This document shows positions 44,520 to 53,811 of a stretch of 64,000 bases of DNA, piece by piece. Positions within the stretch are counted from its first letter, which is position 1. Each line of letters opens with the position of its first letter. Position numbers and translations under genes: made by a program. The DNA comes from Arthrobacter sp. B1I2 (GTDB lineage Bacteria; Actinomycetota; Actinomycetes; Actinomycetales; Micrococcaceae): contig NZ_JAUSYC010000001.1 of the NCBI RefSeq assembly GCF_030816485.1, forward strand, positions 2,170,001-2,234,000, in the 5' to 3' direction. The notes under the pieces were generated by a model that was not told the DNA's origin, did no database searches, and saw nothing but the letters and a program-made list of their open reading frames with translations.

Positions 44520-45905
44520 ATGAAGTACGCCCAGTCCATCCTGGACCTCATCGGCAATACCCCGCTCATCAAACTCAACCACGTGACCGAAGGCATCAAA
44601 GCCACTGTCCTGGTCAAACTTGAGTACCTGAACCCGGGCGGATCCATCAAGGACCGCATTGCGGCGCAGATGATTGAGGACGCCGAACGCGAAGGCAAGC
44701 TGAAGCCCGGCGGCACCATTGTGGAGCCGACGTCCGGCAACACCGGGGTGGGCCTGGCCCTGGTGGCGCAGCAGAAGGGCTACAAGTGCGTCTTCGTGGT
44801 CCCGGACAAGGTGGGCGAGGACAAGCGTGCCGTGCTGCAGGCTTACGGCGCGGAAGTGGTGGTCACGCCCACATCGGTCCCGCCGGACAGCCCGCAAAGC
44901 TACTACGGTGTCTCGGACCGGATCACCCGGGAGACGCCGGGCGCCTACAAGCCGGACCAGTTCTCCAACCCGGCCGCGCCGGGCAGCCATTACAAGACCA
45001 CCGGCCCGGAGATCTGGCGCGATACCGACGGCAAGGTCACCCATTGCGTCATCGGCGCGGGCACGGGCGGCACCATCACCGGCACCGGGCGGTACCTCAA
45101 GGAGGTCTCCGCGGACCGGCCGGAGTCCGACGGCGGGGTGGTCCGGATCATCGGGGCGGACCCCGCGGGCTCGGTCTACTCAGGCGGCACCGGGCGCCCC
45201 TACTTTGTGGAGGGCGTCGGCGAGGACATGTGGCCGGCGAACTACGACAAGACGGTCCCGGACGAAGTGATCGCCGTCAGCGACGCCGATTCCTTTGCCA
45301 TGACCCGCCGGCTGGCGCGGGAAGAGGGACTGCTGGTGGGCGGCTCCTCGGGGATGGCCGTAGTAGCCGCACTGCAGGCGGCACGGGACCTGCCGGAAAG
45401 CGCCGTCGTCGTCGTGATCCTCCCTGACTCCGGCCGCGGCTACCTGGCCAAGATCTTCAACGACCAGTGGATGCGCTCCTACGGCTTCCTCTCCGGCGGC
45501 GAGGAAACCTCCGTGGGGGAGGTCATCAAGTCCAAGAACGGCGAACTGCCGGACCTCGTGCACATCCACCCCAACGAGTCCGTCCGCGACGTCATCAACA
45601 TCATGAACGAGTTCGGCGTCAGCCACATCCCGGTCCTGTCCCAGGAACCGCCCGTGGTCATGGGCGAGGTCCTCGGCGCCGTGGACGAGCGCACCCTCAC
45701 CGCCAAGCTGTTCCGCGGCGAAGCCAAGCTGACGGACAAGATCTCCGAGCACATGGGCCCCAAGCTGCCCGTCATCGGATCGCTGGAAACCATCTCCGCC
45801 GCCAGGGAACTGCTCTCGGACACGGACACCCTGATGGTCACGTTCGTGGGTGCACCCGTCGGCATCCTCACCCGGCACGACCTGCTGGCCTACCTCAGCA
45901 ACTGA
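44520..45905 (+). CDS. cbs: cystathionine beta-synthase
   Basis: A 461-residue PLP enzyme joining homocysteine and serine to cystathionine (reverse transsulfuration). PLP Lys44 in NPGGSIKDR, PTSGNTGVGLA binding the phosphate region, then a C-terminal pair of CBS domains (~335-455; ESVRDVINIMNEFGVSHIPVL, THFV-type end GILTRHDLLAYL). It lacks the N-terminal heme domain of animal enzymes. TAGCTT lies seven bases before the ATG and no Shine-Dalgarno is visible. The gamma-synthase gene follows 26 bases later. Confidence 0.9.
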   Translation: MKYAQSILDLIGNTPLIKLNHVTEGIKATVLVKLEYLNPGGSIKDRIAAQMIEDAEREGKLKPGGTIVEPTSGNTGVGLALVAQQKGYKCVFVVPDKVGEDKRAVLQAYGAEVVVTPTSVPPDSPQSYYGVSDRITRETPGAYKPDQFSNPAAPGSHYKTTGPEIWRDTDGKVTHCVIGAGTGGTITGTGRYLKEVSADRPESDGGVVRIIGADPAGSVYSGGTGRPYFVEGVGEDMWPANYDKTVPDEVIAVSDADSFAMTRRLAREEGLLVGGSSGMAVVAALQAARDLPESAVVVVILPDSGRGYLAKIFNDQWMRSYGFLSGGEETSVGEVIKSKNGELPDLVHIHPNESVRDVINIMNEFGVSHIPVLSQEPPVVMGEVLGAVDERTLTAKLFRGEAKLTDKISEHMGPKLPVIGSLETISAARELLSDTDTLMVTFVGAPVGILTRHDLLAYLSN

Positions 45906-45931
45906 TCTGCGTTACCCGCAAAGGAGCACTC

Positions 45932-47095
45932 ATGCCTGCCTCTGAAAACCAAGGTTTCAACACCCGTGCCGTCCACGCCGGCCAGGACTTCGAGCCGCGC
46001 ACCGGAGCCGTGGTGCCGCCGCTGCACTTCAGTTCCACCTACGCCCAGGACGGCATCGGCGGCCTGCGCAGCGGCTACGAGTACGGCCGCGGCGGCAACC
46101 CCACCAGGGACGCCCTGCAGGAACAACTCGCGGCGCTGGAACTGGGCACCCACGCCTACAGCTTCAGCTCCGGGCTTGCCGCTGAGGACGCCCTCATCCG
46201 CGCGCTGACCCGCCCCGGCGACCACATCGTACTGGGCAACGACGCCTACGGCGGCACCTACCGGCTGATCAGCCGGGTGCTGGGAGACTGGGGGATCGGC
46301 AACACCCCGGTGGACATGGCCAACCTGGACATGGTCCGCGACGCGGTGGCTGCACACAAGACCCGCTTCCTGTGGGTGGAAACGCCCTCCAATCCGCTGA
46401 TGAAGATCACCGACATCGCAGCGCTCGCGGATATAGCGCACGACGCCGGCGCCCTCCTGGTGGTTGACAACACCTTTGCGTCCCCCTACCTACAGACCCC
46501 GCTCGCCCTGGGTGCCGACGTCGTGGTGCACTCCACCACCAAGTACATCGGCGGGCATTCCGACGTGGTGGGCGGCGCCGTCGTGGTTAACGACGCGGAG
46601 CTGGCGGAGAAGATCGGGTTCGTCCAGTTCGCCGTGGGGGCCGTGTCCGGCCCGATGGATGCCTTCCTCACCACCCGCGGGCTGAAGACCCTGGGCGTCC
46701 GCATGGACCGGCACAGCGAGAATGGCCAGGCGGTAGCGGAGTGGCTGCTGGAACGCCCGGAAGTGGAGGCTGTCCTGTATCCGGGCCTGCCAACCCACCC
46801 GGGCCACGAGCTCGCCAAAAGGCAGATGCGGAAGTTCGGCGGCATGGTCTCGGTGCAGTTCAAAGGCGGCGAGGCGGCGGCCCGGAAAGTGGCCGAGTCC
46901 ACGTCCGTGTTCATCCTCGCGGAGTCGCTGGGCGGGATCGAGTCGCTCATGAACTACCCCTCCGAGATGACCCATGCGTCCGTGAAGGGCACCGAACTCG
47001 CCGTCCCGGTGAACCTGCTCCGGCTCTCGTGCGGCATCGAGGACGTGGAGGACCTGATCGCAGACCTGGACCAGGCGTTCTCCGCGATCCCGTAG
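45932..47095 (+). CDS. metB: cystathionine gamma-synthase/lyase family enzyme
   Basis: A 387-residue PLP-dependent Cys/Met metabolism enzyme. PLP Lys204 in VHSTTKYIGGHSDVVGG and the family GYEYGRGGNPTRDALQ near residue 50 are present. Its partner is the upstream beta-synthase, so in this context it may run as the gamma-lyase (cystathionine to cysteine) as well as the synthase; sequence does not settle it. AAGGAG precedes the ATG at 45932. The two genes form an operon ending at the palindrome before the HxlR gene. Confidence 0.9.
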   Translation: MPASENQGFNTRAVHAGQDFEPRTGAVVPPLHFSSTYAQDGIGGLRSGYEYGRGGNPTRDALQEQLAALELGTHAYSFSSGLAAEDALIRALTRPGDHIVLGNDAYGGTYRLISRVLGDWGIGNTPVDMANLDMVRDAVAAHKTRFLWVETPSNPLMKITDIAALADIAHDAGALLVVDNTFASPYLQTPLALGADVVVHSTTKYIGGHSDVVGGAVVVNDAELAEKIGFVQFAVGAVSGPMDAFLTTRGLKTLGVRMDRHSENGQAVAEWLLERPEVEAVLYPGLPTHPGHELAKRQMRKFGGMVSVQFKGGEAAARKVAESTSVFILAESLGGIESLMNYPSEMTHASVKGTELAVPVNLLRLSCGIEDVEDLIADLDQAFSAIP

Positions 47096-47102
47096 GCACC
47101 CA

Positions 47103-47141
47103 GGAACCCTAGCTTTCTTGAAGAAAGTCAGCTAGGGTTCC
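47103..47141 (+). promoter_or_regulatory. 39-base palindrome: HxlR operator and/or metB terminator
   Basis: GGAACCCTAGCT (47103-47114) and AGCTAGGGTTCC (47130-47141) are a perfect 12-base pair of arms, with additional TTTCTT/AAGAAA pairing in the centre. TAGGGT (47133-47138), a good -10, lies in the right arm seven bases before the HxlR ATG. The palindrome can be an autoregulatory operator, and its RNA would fold as a terminator behind metB. Confidence 0.55.
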
Positions 47142-47145
47142 CGGT

Positions 47146-47652
47146 ATGCCTCTTCGATCTGACTGGTCCCAGCGCACGTGCAGCATCGCCCGCGGCCTGG
47201 ACATCCTGGGCGACCCCTGGAGCATTCTGGTCCTGCGCGAGGTCTTCTTCGGGAACGGCCGCTTCGACGCCATGAAGGCCCGGCTGGAGGTGGCGGATTC
47301 CGTGCTTACCAAGCGCCTGGCAGGCCTGGTGGAATCCGGGCTGCTGGCGAAGAAGGCATACGACGACGGCGGCCGCACCCGCCAGGAGTACGTGCTCACT
47401 CCCATGGGTGAGGACGCGCTCCCGGTCCTGAACGCGGTCACCATCTGGTCTGAAAAGCACTTGCGCGCGCCCTCGGACCAGGCCCATCTTTCTGTCATCC
47501 ACACCAGCTGCGGGAAACCCACCAGTTCGGCGGACACCTGCACTGAGTGCGGTGAACGGCTGACGGCAGCGAACACCAGCTGGCACAGCCGGTCCAGGTC
47601 CGAGCAACCCATCCGGTTGTCCACCGCGGCCGGGAAGGGAGCAGCCACGTGA
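47146..47652 (+). CDS. HxlR family transcriptional regulator
   Basis: A 168-residue HxlR-type winged-helix regulator. CSIARGLDILGDPWSILVLRE and RFDAMKARLEVADSVLTKRL are the family signature; a Cys-pair tail follows (SCGKPT, CTECGE), a zinc-ribbon-like extension. It sits behind a palindrome that covers its promoter, and overlaps the MFS gene by GTGA, so it is likely to control this two-gene operon in response to a reactive or aromatic compound. Confidence 0.88.
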   Translation: MPLRSDWSQRTCSIARGLDILGDPWSILVLREVFFGNGRFDAMKARLEVADSVLTKRLAGLVESGLLAKKAYDDGGRTRQEYVLTPMGEDALPVLNAVTIWSEKHLRAPSDQAHLSVIHTSCGKPTSSADTCTECGERLTAANTSWHSRSRSEQPIRLSTAAGKGAAT

Positions 47653-49013
47653 GCACCGTGCCGGGGGAAGCGGCCGAAGTTCCGTCGGAGGCGGCCCTGC
47701 AGCCGCCGGAACCACGCCGGCGCCTGCATCCGGCCTGGATTGTCGCCGGCGTGGCATTCCTGGCCCTGGTGGGGGCGGCGGGATTCCGGGCAGCGCCAGG
47801 CGTCCTCATGGTCCCGCTGCAGCAGGAGTTCGGCTGGTCCACCACGGTCCTTTCGGGGGCCGTCAGCATCAACCTGGTCCTGTTCGGCCTCACGGCCCCG
47901 TTTGCCGCGGCCCTCATGGAACGCTTCGGCATCCGCGCCGTCACGGCAACGGCCCTGGTGTTGATCGGCATGGGCAGCGCACTGACGGTGCTCGTGAACC
48001 AGTCCTGGCAGATCCTGCTGACCTGGGGCCTGCTGATCGGGCTCGGCACCGGTTCCATGGCACTGGTCTTCGCCGCCACCATCGCCAACACCTGGTTCGC
48101 CAAAAGCCGGGGCCTGGTGATTGGCATCCTGACCGCCGGAAGCGCGGCCGGCCAGCTGGTCTTCCTGCCGTTCATCGCCCTCCTGGCGCAGGACCCCGGC
48201 TGGCGGCAGGCTTCCCTGCTGATCGCGGCCGGCGCGCTGGCCGTGGTCCCGCTGGTGTTGAAGTTCCTCAAAAACTCACCGGCCGACGTCGGGGTGCTGC
48301 CGTACGGCGCGGTGCCGGTTGAGGTTGAAGATCAAGGGCAGGTGGGTGCCAACGCCGCGGTTCCCGGAAACGGGCCCCGAGCCAACGCCGCCGTCCGGGC
48401 CCTCCAGGCACTCCGCCGCGCCAGCAGGGTCCGGACGTTCTGGGCGCTCGCAGCCGGTTTCGCCATCTGCGGCGCCACCACCAACGGACTGATCGGCACC
48501 CACTTCATCCCTTCCGCGCACGACCACGGCATGCCGGAAACCACCGCGGCGGGGCTGCTCGCCGTCGTCGGAATTTTCGACATCGCAGGAACCATCGCCT
48601 CAGGCTGGCTTACAGACCGCTTCAACCCCCGCGTCCTGCTGGCCGTCTACTATCAATTCCGCGGCATCGGCCTGCTGGTGCTCCCGCTGCTGCTGAATGC
48701 CGAGGTGCAGCCCAGCATGATCGTGTTCGTGGTGATCTACGGCCTGGACTGGGTGGCCACCGTTCCGCCCACCGCCGCCATCTGCCGCGAAACGTTCGGT
48801 GCTGACGGCAGCGTGGTCTTCGGGTGGGTCTTCGCAGCCCACCAGCTCGGTGCCGCCGCAGCAGCCATCGCCGCCGGGGCCCTGCGCGATGCCACCGGAC
48901 ACTACACCTATGCCTGGCTGGGAGCAGCGGCCATGTGCACCATCGCTGCCGTCATCAGTGCCACCATCCGGCGGCACCAAGCTATGCCTGAAGCGGAGCC
49001 GGCGGTGGCCTGA
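47649..49013 (+). CDS. MFS transporter
   Basis: A 454-residue major facilitator with 12 predicted helices and an unusually long polar N-terminal tail (~28 residues). LQQEFGWSTTVLSGAVSINLVLFGLTAPFAA is the TM1-2 pattern of the OxlT/monocarboxylate-like group. GTG start overlaps the HxlR stop (GTGA), so translation is coupled. It probably exports or imports the effector compound of the HxlR regulator. Substrate unknown. Confidence 0.85.
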   Translation: MSTVPGEAAEVPSEAALQPPEPRRRLHPAWIVAGVAFLALVGAAGFRAAPGVLMVPLQQEFGWSTTVLSGAVSINLVLFGLTAPFAAALMERFGIRAVTATALVLIGMGSALTVLVNQSWQILLTWGLLIGLGTGSMALVFAATIANTWFAKSRGLVIGILTAGSAAGQLVFLPFIALLAQDPGWRQASLLIAAGALAVVPLVLKFLKNSPADVGVLPYGAVPVEVEDQGQVGANAAVPGNGPRANAAVRALQALRRASRVRTFWALAAGFAICGATTNGLIGTHFIPSAHDHGMPETTAAGLLAVVGIFDIAGTIASGWLTDRFNPRVLLAVYYQFRGIGLLVLPLLLNAEVQPSMIVFVVIYGLDWVATVPPTAAICRETFGADGSVVFGWVFAAHQLGAAAAAIAAGALRDATGHYTYAWLGAAAMCTIAAVISATIRRHQAMPEAEPAVA

Positions 49014-49063
49014 ACCCGATTCCGCCGGTAACGGGCGCACCAGGCCACAGCTAGGCTGGTCCG

Positions 49064-49834
49064 ATGGAATCCGTCGCACCCGTCCCTGCCCGCCCCGTTG
49101 CCCTGGTTACCGGCGTGGGGCGGCTTGCCAGCATCGGGGCCGGCATCGCCCGGCAGCTGGCCGCTGACGGCTGGGACCTGGTCCTGTCCTACTGGGCCGG
49201 CTACGATGCCCGCATGCCGTGGGGGAGCGAACCCGAGGACGTGGGCCGCCTTACCGCCGAGCTGGAAGCCATCGGCGCCAAGGTCCACGTCCTGTCAGCA
49301 GATCTCCAGGACGCCGGCGTTCCGGACCGGCTGGTGGTGGAGGCGCGTCAGCTGGCCGGACCGCTGCAGGGGCTGGTGCTCAGCCATGCGGAATCGGTGG
49401 ATTCGGGCGTGCTGGACACCACGGTTGAGTCCTTTGACCGGCACTTCGCCGTGAACACACGCGCCAGCTGGCAGCTGATCGCCGCCTTCGCACGGCAGGC
49501 AACGGACGACGGCGGCGCGATCGTTGCGCTGACCAGTGACCACACAGCGTTCAACCTTCCGTACGGCGCCTCGAAAGGGGCCCTGGACCGGATCGTGATT
49601 GCCGCCGCGCGCGAACTGGGTCCGCAGGGCATCTCGGCGAACGTGCTGAACCCCGGCCCGGTGGATACCGGCTGGATGGACGACAGCATCCGCAAAGAGC
49701 TCACCGCCCAGCAGCCCACGGGCAGGCTGGGCACCCCCGCCGACGTCGCCGGGACCGTGGCCTTCCTGCTCTCGCCGGCGGGCCGCTGGGTGTCCGGCCA
49801 GCTGATCAAGGCCGACGGCGGCTTCTCAGCCTGA
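49064..49834 (+). CDS. short-chain dehydrogenase/reductase
   Basis: A 256-residue SDR. The cofactor motif TGVGRLASIGAGIA near residues 16-29, YGASKGALDRIV with the catalytic Tyr and Lys, and the C-terminal VSGQLIKADGGFSA fit the classical type. The TGxGxxxGIG motif is changed to TGVGRLASIG. TAGGCT lies six bases before the ATG (leaderless pattern). Substrate unknown. It is followed by the palindromic repeat at 49864-49926. Confidence 0.85.
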   Translation: MESVAPVPARPVALVTGVGRLASIGAGIARQLAADGWDLVLSYWAGYDARMPWGSEPEDVGRLTAELEAIGAKVHVLSADLQDAGVPDRLVVEARQLAGPLQGLVLSHAESVDSGVLDTTVESFDRHFAVNTRASWQLIAAFARQATDDGGAIVALTSDHTAFNLPYGASKGALDRIVIAAARELGPQGISANVLNPGPVDTGWMDDSIRKELTAQQPTGRLGTPADVAGTVAFLLSPAGRWVSGQLIKADGGFSA

Positions 49835-49863
49835 CTGCCCCCCAACCGTTTCGCGCCGCCCAT

Positions 49864-49926
49864 CCAACTGACTCGCAGTAGATGTCGTTATGGGCCGTGA
49901 AAACGCACCTACTGCGAGCTGGTTGG
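49864..49926. repeat. palindromic repeat, CTCGCAGTAG family
   Basis: CCAACTGACTCGCAGTAGATG (49864-49884, in parts) faces an imperfect complement ending GGTTGG at 49926; the shared core is CTCGCAGTAG and CTACTGCGAG. The inner part is looser. It fills the space between the convergent SDR and acyl-CoA dehydrogenase genes. It differs from the GGAGTTTTTGGAC family. Confidence 0.65.
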
Positions 49927-49934
49927 GGACGGCC

Positions 49935-51110
49935 TCAGTGGAAGGCGTCCAGGCCAGTGATGTGCCGGCCGAGGATCAGGGTGTGCACCTCGTCAGTGCC
50001 CTCGTAGGTCCGGACCGACTCCAGGTTGGCGGCGTGCCGCAGCGGTGAGTAATCCGTGGTGATGCCATTGCCGCCCAGGATGGACCGCGCCTCCCGCGCC
50101 ACGGCAAGGGCCTCGCGGACGTTGTTCAGTTTGCCCAGCGAGATCTGTTCCGGCCGGATGGTCCCGGCGTCCTTCAGCCGGCCCAGGTGCAGCGCCAGCA
50201 GGGTGCCTTTCTGGATCTCCACCAGCATGTTCACCAGCTTTTCCTGCGTGAGCTGGTAGCCGGCCAGCGGCCTGCCGAACTGCAGCCGGTCCTGGGAGTA
50301 TGCCAGCGCGGCCTCGTAGGAATCGCGGGCGGCGCCCATGGCGCCCCAGACGATGCCGTACCGCGCCTCGTTCAGGCAGGTGAACGGGCCGCGCAGCCCG
50401 CGCGCTCCCGGAAGCAGGGCCTCGGGGCCCAGCCGGACGTCGTCGAACACCACGTCGCACTGGATGGAGGCGCGCATGGACAGTTTCTGCCGGATGGGCG
50501 TGGCGGTCACGCCGGGGGTGCCCGCGGGCACCAGGAAGCCGTGCACGCCGTCGTCCGTCATGGCCCACACCACCATCACGCCCGCCACCGAGGCCAGTCC
50601 GATCCAGCGCTTGGCTCCGTTGAGCACCCAGCCGGCGTCATCTCCGCTGCCGTCCCGCTGCGCGAAGGTGGCCATGGAGGCCGGATCTGATCCGGCGGTC
50701 GGCTCGGTCAGGGCAAAGCATCCGATGACCTCGCCGGCGGCCATCCGCGGCAGCCATTCCTGCTTCTGCTCCTCGGAGCCCCAGGCATGGATGGCGGTCA
50801 TGGCCAGCGAGCCCTGGACGGACACGAAGGTGCGGATGCCTGAGTCGCCGGCCTCCAGTTCCATCGCAGCAAGGCCGTACTCGACCGCGGACCGGCCCGG
50901 GCAGCCGTAGCCTTCCAGGTGCATCCCGAGGACCCCGAGCTCACCCAGCTCCGGGGCCAGTTCCAGGGGAAAGACCGCGTCCTCGTACCAGCGGCCAATC
51001 TCCGGTTTGATGCGCTGGTGGGTGAAGTCGCGGACCTTCTGCCGGAGGTCGAGTTCCTCTGCCGACAGCAGGGAATCGAGGTCCAGGACGTCGGACGGGC
51101 CGGCCGTCAT
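49935..51110 (-). CDS. acyl-CoA dehydrogenase, glutaryl-CoA dehydrogenase type
   Basis: A 391-residue flavin acyl-CoA dehydrogenase. CFALTEPTAGSDPASM near residue 136 binds FAD, and the catalytic Glu is in RTYEGTDEVHTLILGR near residue 375, placed as in glutaryl-CoA dehydrogenase-like enzymes. Its ATG overlaps the stop of the upstream APC transporter gene (ATGA), so it is the last gene of a four-gene coupled operon. The true substrate is unknown; a dicarboxylic or amine-derived acyl-CoA would fit the neighbours. Confidence 0.88.
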   Translation of the reverse strand: MTAGPSDVLDLDSLLSAEELDLRQKVRDFTHQRIKPEIGRWYEDAVFPLELAPELGELGVLGMHLEGYGCPGRSAVEYGLAAMELEAGDSGIRTFVSVQGSLAMTAIHAWGSEEQKQEWLPRMAAGEVIGCFALTEPTAGSDPASMATFAQRDGSGDDAGWVLNGAKRWIGLASVAGVMVVWAMTDDGVHGFLVPAGTPGVTATPIRQKLSMRASIQCDVVFDDVRLGPEALLPGARGLRGPFTCLNEARYGIVWGAMGAARDSYEAALAYSQDRLQFGRPLAGYQLTQEKLVNMLVEIQKGTLLALHLGRLKDAGTIRPEQISLGKLNNVREALAVAREARSILGGNGITTDYSPLRHAANLESVRTYEGTDEVHTLILGRHITGLDAFH

Positions 51111-52600
51111 GGCTTCACCTGGAAGTAGCCGCGGGTGGCGGGCAGGAAACGGCAGACGACGGCGAGCACCACGCCCAGCGCCAGCAGCACCACCCCGCTC
51201 ACAAAGGCCCCACCGACGCCGAAGATCTGCGTATCACCGTACGCCGGGTCCCACATCTGCACCGCCGAGATGAAGAACGCGGCGGTCAGGAGCAGCGCCC
51301 CGGCCAGGGGCAGGATGCCGCGGAACCAGAGGTTCCGGGCTGACAGCCGGAGTGTTCCGCGGAAGTACCAGAAACACGCGAAACCGGTCAGGGCGTAGTA
51401 GAACGCGATGAACAGGCTGATGGCGCTGATGGAGTCCGCCAGCAGGTTCTCGCTCAGGAAACTCATGGCCACGTAATAGGCCGCCGACGCGCCGCCCATG
51501 ACCTGGGTGGAGAAACCCGGGGTCTGGTTGCGCGGATGCACCTGTGCGAACCTGGCCGGCAGGGCGCCGTGAACCCCCATGGACAGGGTCCCGCGGGCGG
51601 TCGGCAGAATGGTGGTCTGCGTGGAGGACAGCACAGACGCCAGAACCGCGACGACGATCAGCCAGCCCCACGGGCCCAGCACCACGTCCTTCATGGCCAG
51701 GAACACGTCGTCCTGGTTGGCCTCGTTGCCAAGGCCGATCCCTTCCGAGCCCACGGTGGCGTACATCATCACCAGGAGCGCCACGGAAACGTAGATCGCC
51801 ACCAGCACGAAGGCGGAGATCACGGCGCCGCGGCCGGGGGTCTTTGACGGGTCCTCGGTCTCCTCATTCACCGCCAGGCAGGTATCCCAGCCCCAGTAGA
51901 TGAACAGGGCCAGGAGGGCGCCGTGCACCACCGCACCCGGATCAGCGAAGGCTCCGGCCGGGTTGAACCAGCCAAGATCGAAGGCCTGGCCCTCCGGGGC
52001 CCCGCCCACGATCCGCACCACGATGGCGAGCGCGAAGATGCCCAGCGCAATGTACTGGACATAGGTCAGCACGCGCTGGACGTGCTCGCCCAGCCGGATC
52101 CCGCGGTAGTTCACCAGCGTCATCAGGATGATGAACAACAGCCCCGTGCCGGTGACCAACAGCTTGTTCTCCGCGAGCGACCCGTCGCCCACCAGCAGCC
52201 AGAGATACTGCCCGGCCACCTGGGCGAGGTTGGCCAGGACCACGATTCCGGCAAGTGCCACGCCCCAGCCGCCCAGCCAGCCTGCCCAGGGGCCGAACGC
52301 CTGGCGGGACCAGGTGAAGGTGGTGCCGCAGTCCGGGATGGCGCTGTTGAGCTCGCGGAAGGCGTAGGCGATGAACAGGACCGGAACGAAGCCCAACAGC
52401 AGGATCAGGGGAGTGTAGTTGCCGTTGACCGCAACGATGAGGCCCAGGGTGGCGGCCAGCGAGTACACCGGCGCGGTGGAGGCCAGCCCCAGCATCACCG
52501 AATCGCCCAGGTCCAGGATTCCGGCCCGCAGACCTTTGGCGGGCACCGGGGTGCCGGTCCCGCCTCCGGGGCCTCCCGCCGTCGTCATCTCCGTGCTCAT
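51107..52600 (-). CDS. APC superfamily amino acid/polyamine permease
   Basis: A 497-residue transporter with 12-14 predicted helices. LGDSVMLGLASTAPVYSLAA with the TM1 break, and IYWGWDTCLAVNEETEDPSKTPG around TM6, are typical of the APC/putrescine-type group. ATG 52600 overlaps the stop of the upstream ATP-grasp gene. Context suggests import of an amine that is then modified and oxidised. Start chosen for the Met-Ser-Thr N-terminus with a polar leader of ~25 residues. Confidence 0.85.
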   Translation of the reverse strand: MSTEMTTAGGPGGGTGTPVPAKGLRAGILDLGDSVMLGLASTAPVYSLAATLGLIVAVNGNYTPLILLLGFVPVLFIAYAFRELNSAIPDCGTTFTWSRQAFGPWAGWLGGWGVALAGIVVLANLAQVAGQYLWLLVGDGSLAENKLLVTGTGLLFIILMTLVNYRGIRLGEHVQRVLTYVQYIALGIFALAIVVRIVGGAPEGQAFDLGWFNPAGAFADPGAVVHGALLALFIYWGWDTCLAVNEETEDPSKTPGRGAVISAFVLVAIYVSVALLVMMYATVGSEGIGLGNEANQDDVFLAMKDVVLGPWGWLIVVAVLASVLSSTQTTILPTARGTLSMGVHGALPARFAQVHPRNQTPGFSTQVMGGASAAYYVAMSFLSENLLADSISAISLFIAFYYALTGFACFWYFRGTLRLSARNLWFRGILPLAGALLLTAAFFISAVQMWDPAYGDTQIFGVGGAFVSGVVLLALGVVLAVVCRFLPATRGYFQVKP

Positions 52601-53808
52601 AGAACGATTCCTGTCTGGGTGGAGTTGGCCACTGCCGAAAGCGGCGCGGGCGCGTCGATGGTGTTGGGGACGAAGCGGCAGAAGTAGTCCGTGACCGGCC
52701 CGTCCGATTCCCGGATGCCGCAGCCCACGGATTCGCCGTCCACCACCCAGAGGCCCAGGACCGGGTGGTTGCCGTCGAAGTCCGGCAGCGGGTGGTACTG
52801 CTGGTAGCACCACCCCTCCCGGCCGTAGCCGCCGGGCTGCTCCAGGCTGATCCCGTCCGCGTGGATCCGGATGTTGTCGCCTTCGCGGCCGTGCAGGGGC
52901 TTGGCCACCCATTCCTTCAGCGGCCCGGGGTCAGTGAGGTAGGCAGGCAGCAGATTGGGGTGGTTGGGGTAGAGGTGCCACAAGGCGGCGAGCAGGGCCT
53001 TGTTGGAGAGCAGCATCTTCCAGGCCGGCTCCACCCAGCGCGGGTTGTGCGCCCGCTCCAGGAGGCGGGGGCCAAATTCCTCCTTCATCATCAGCTCCCA
53101 GGGGTAGAGCTTGAAGATGGTGCTGATCATGAAGTTGTCCAGGTCCACGAACCGGTTCAGGTTGGGGTCCCAGCCGATATCGGACATGTTGATGCCGATC
53201 GTGGTCCACCCGGCCTGGCTGGCGACGTCCCGCATGTAGGCGGCGGTCATCCAGTCCTCGCCGGATTCCTCCACCTCTGAATGCGCCACGTGCAGGGTGC
53301 TCATGCCGGTGCGGTACTGGAACTTCTTCCACTGCCGGATCAGGGCTTCGTGGATGCCGTTCCACTGGTCCTTCTCCGGAAAGACGTCCTGCAGCCAGAA
53401 CCACTGGGCGACGGCGGCCTCGATCAGCCCGGTGGGCGTGTCAGCGTTGTATTCAAGCATCTTGGCCGGGCCGCCCTGCCCGTCGTAAATGAAGTCGAAC
53501 CGGCCGTACACATCAACGTCACCGGCTTGCAGTGATTCGGCCGCCAGTTCCAGGGCCTGGGGGCCGATGCCGATGCTGCCCATGGCCCCGGTGGCCAGGA
53601 ACTTGGCGGCCTCCAGGCACATCCGGTGCATGTCCTCGGCCACCGCTTCAAGGGTCTCCACCTCGTCCATGGTGAACTCGTAGTACGCGGATTCGTTCCA
53701 GTACTCGATTTGGCGCCCGTCATCCATCGTGGTGGTGGAGAAGACCAGGCCCTGCTCCTCGATCTTCTGCTTCCAGCCCGGACGGGGCTCAGACGGCATT
53801 CTCTTCAT
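52597..53808 (-). CDS. glutathionylspermidine synthase-like ATP-grasp ligase
   Basis: A 403-residue protein of the glutathionylspermidine synthase C-terminal (ATP-grasp amidoligase) family, like YgiC/YjfC of E. coli. GRFDFIYDGQGG and KMLEYNADTPTGLIEA near residues 102-130 and the KPLHGREGDNI strand near residue 310 are family hallmarks. It lacks the amidase half. Actinobacteria normally use mycothiol, not glutathione, so glutathionylspermidine is an unlikely product. Stop overlaps the transporter start; the DUF1190-like gene lies four bases upstream. Confidence 0.85.
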   Translation of the reverse strand: MKRMPSEPRPGWKQKIEEQGLVFSTTTMDDGRQIEYWNESAYYEFTMDEVETLEAVAEDMHRMCLEAAKFLATGAMGSIGIGPQALELAAESLQAGDVDVYGRFDFIYDGQGGPAKMLEYNADTPTGLIEAAVAQWFWLQDVFPEKDQWNGIHEALIRQWKKFQYRTGMSTLHVAHSEVEESGEDWMTAAYMRDVASQAGWTTIGINMSDIGWDPNLNRFVDLDNFMISTIFKLYPWELMMKEEFGPRLLERAHNPRWVEPAWKMLLSNKALLAALWHLYPNHPNLLPAYLTDPGPLKEWVAKPLHGREGDNIRIHADGISLEQPGGYGREGWCYQQYHPLPDFDGNHPVLGLWVVDGESVGCGIRESDGPVTDYFCRFVPNTIDAPAPLSAVANSTQTGIVL

Positions 53809-53811
53809 CCG

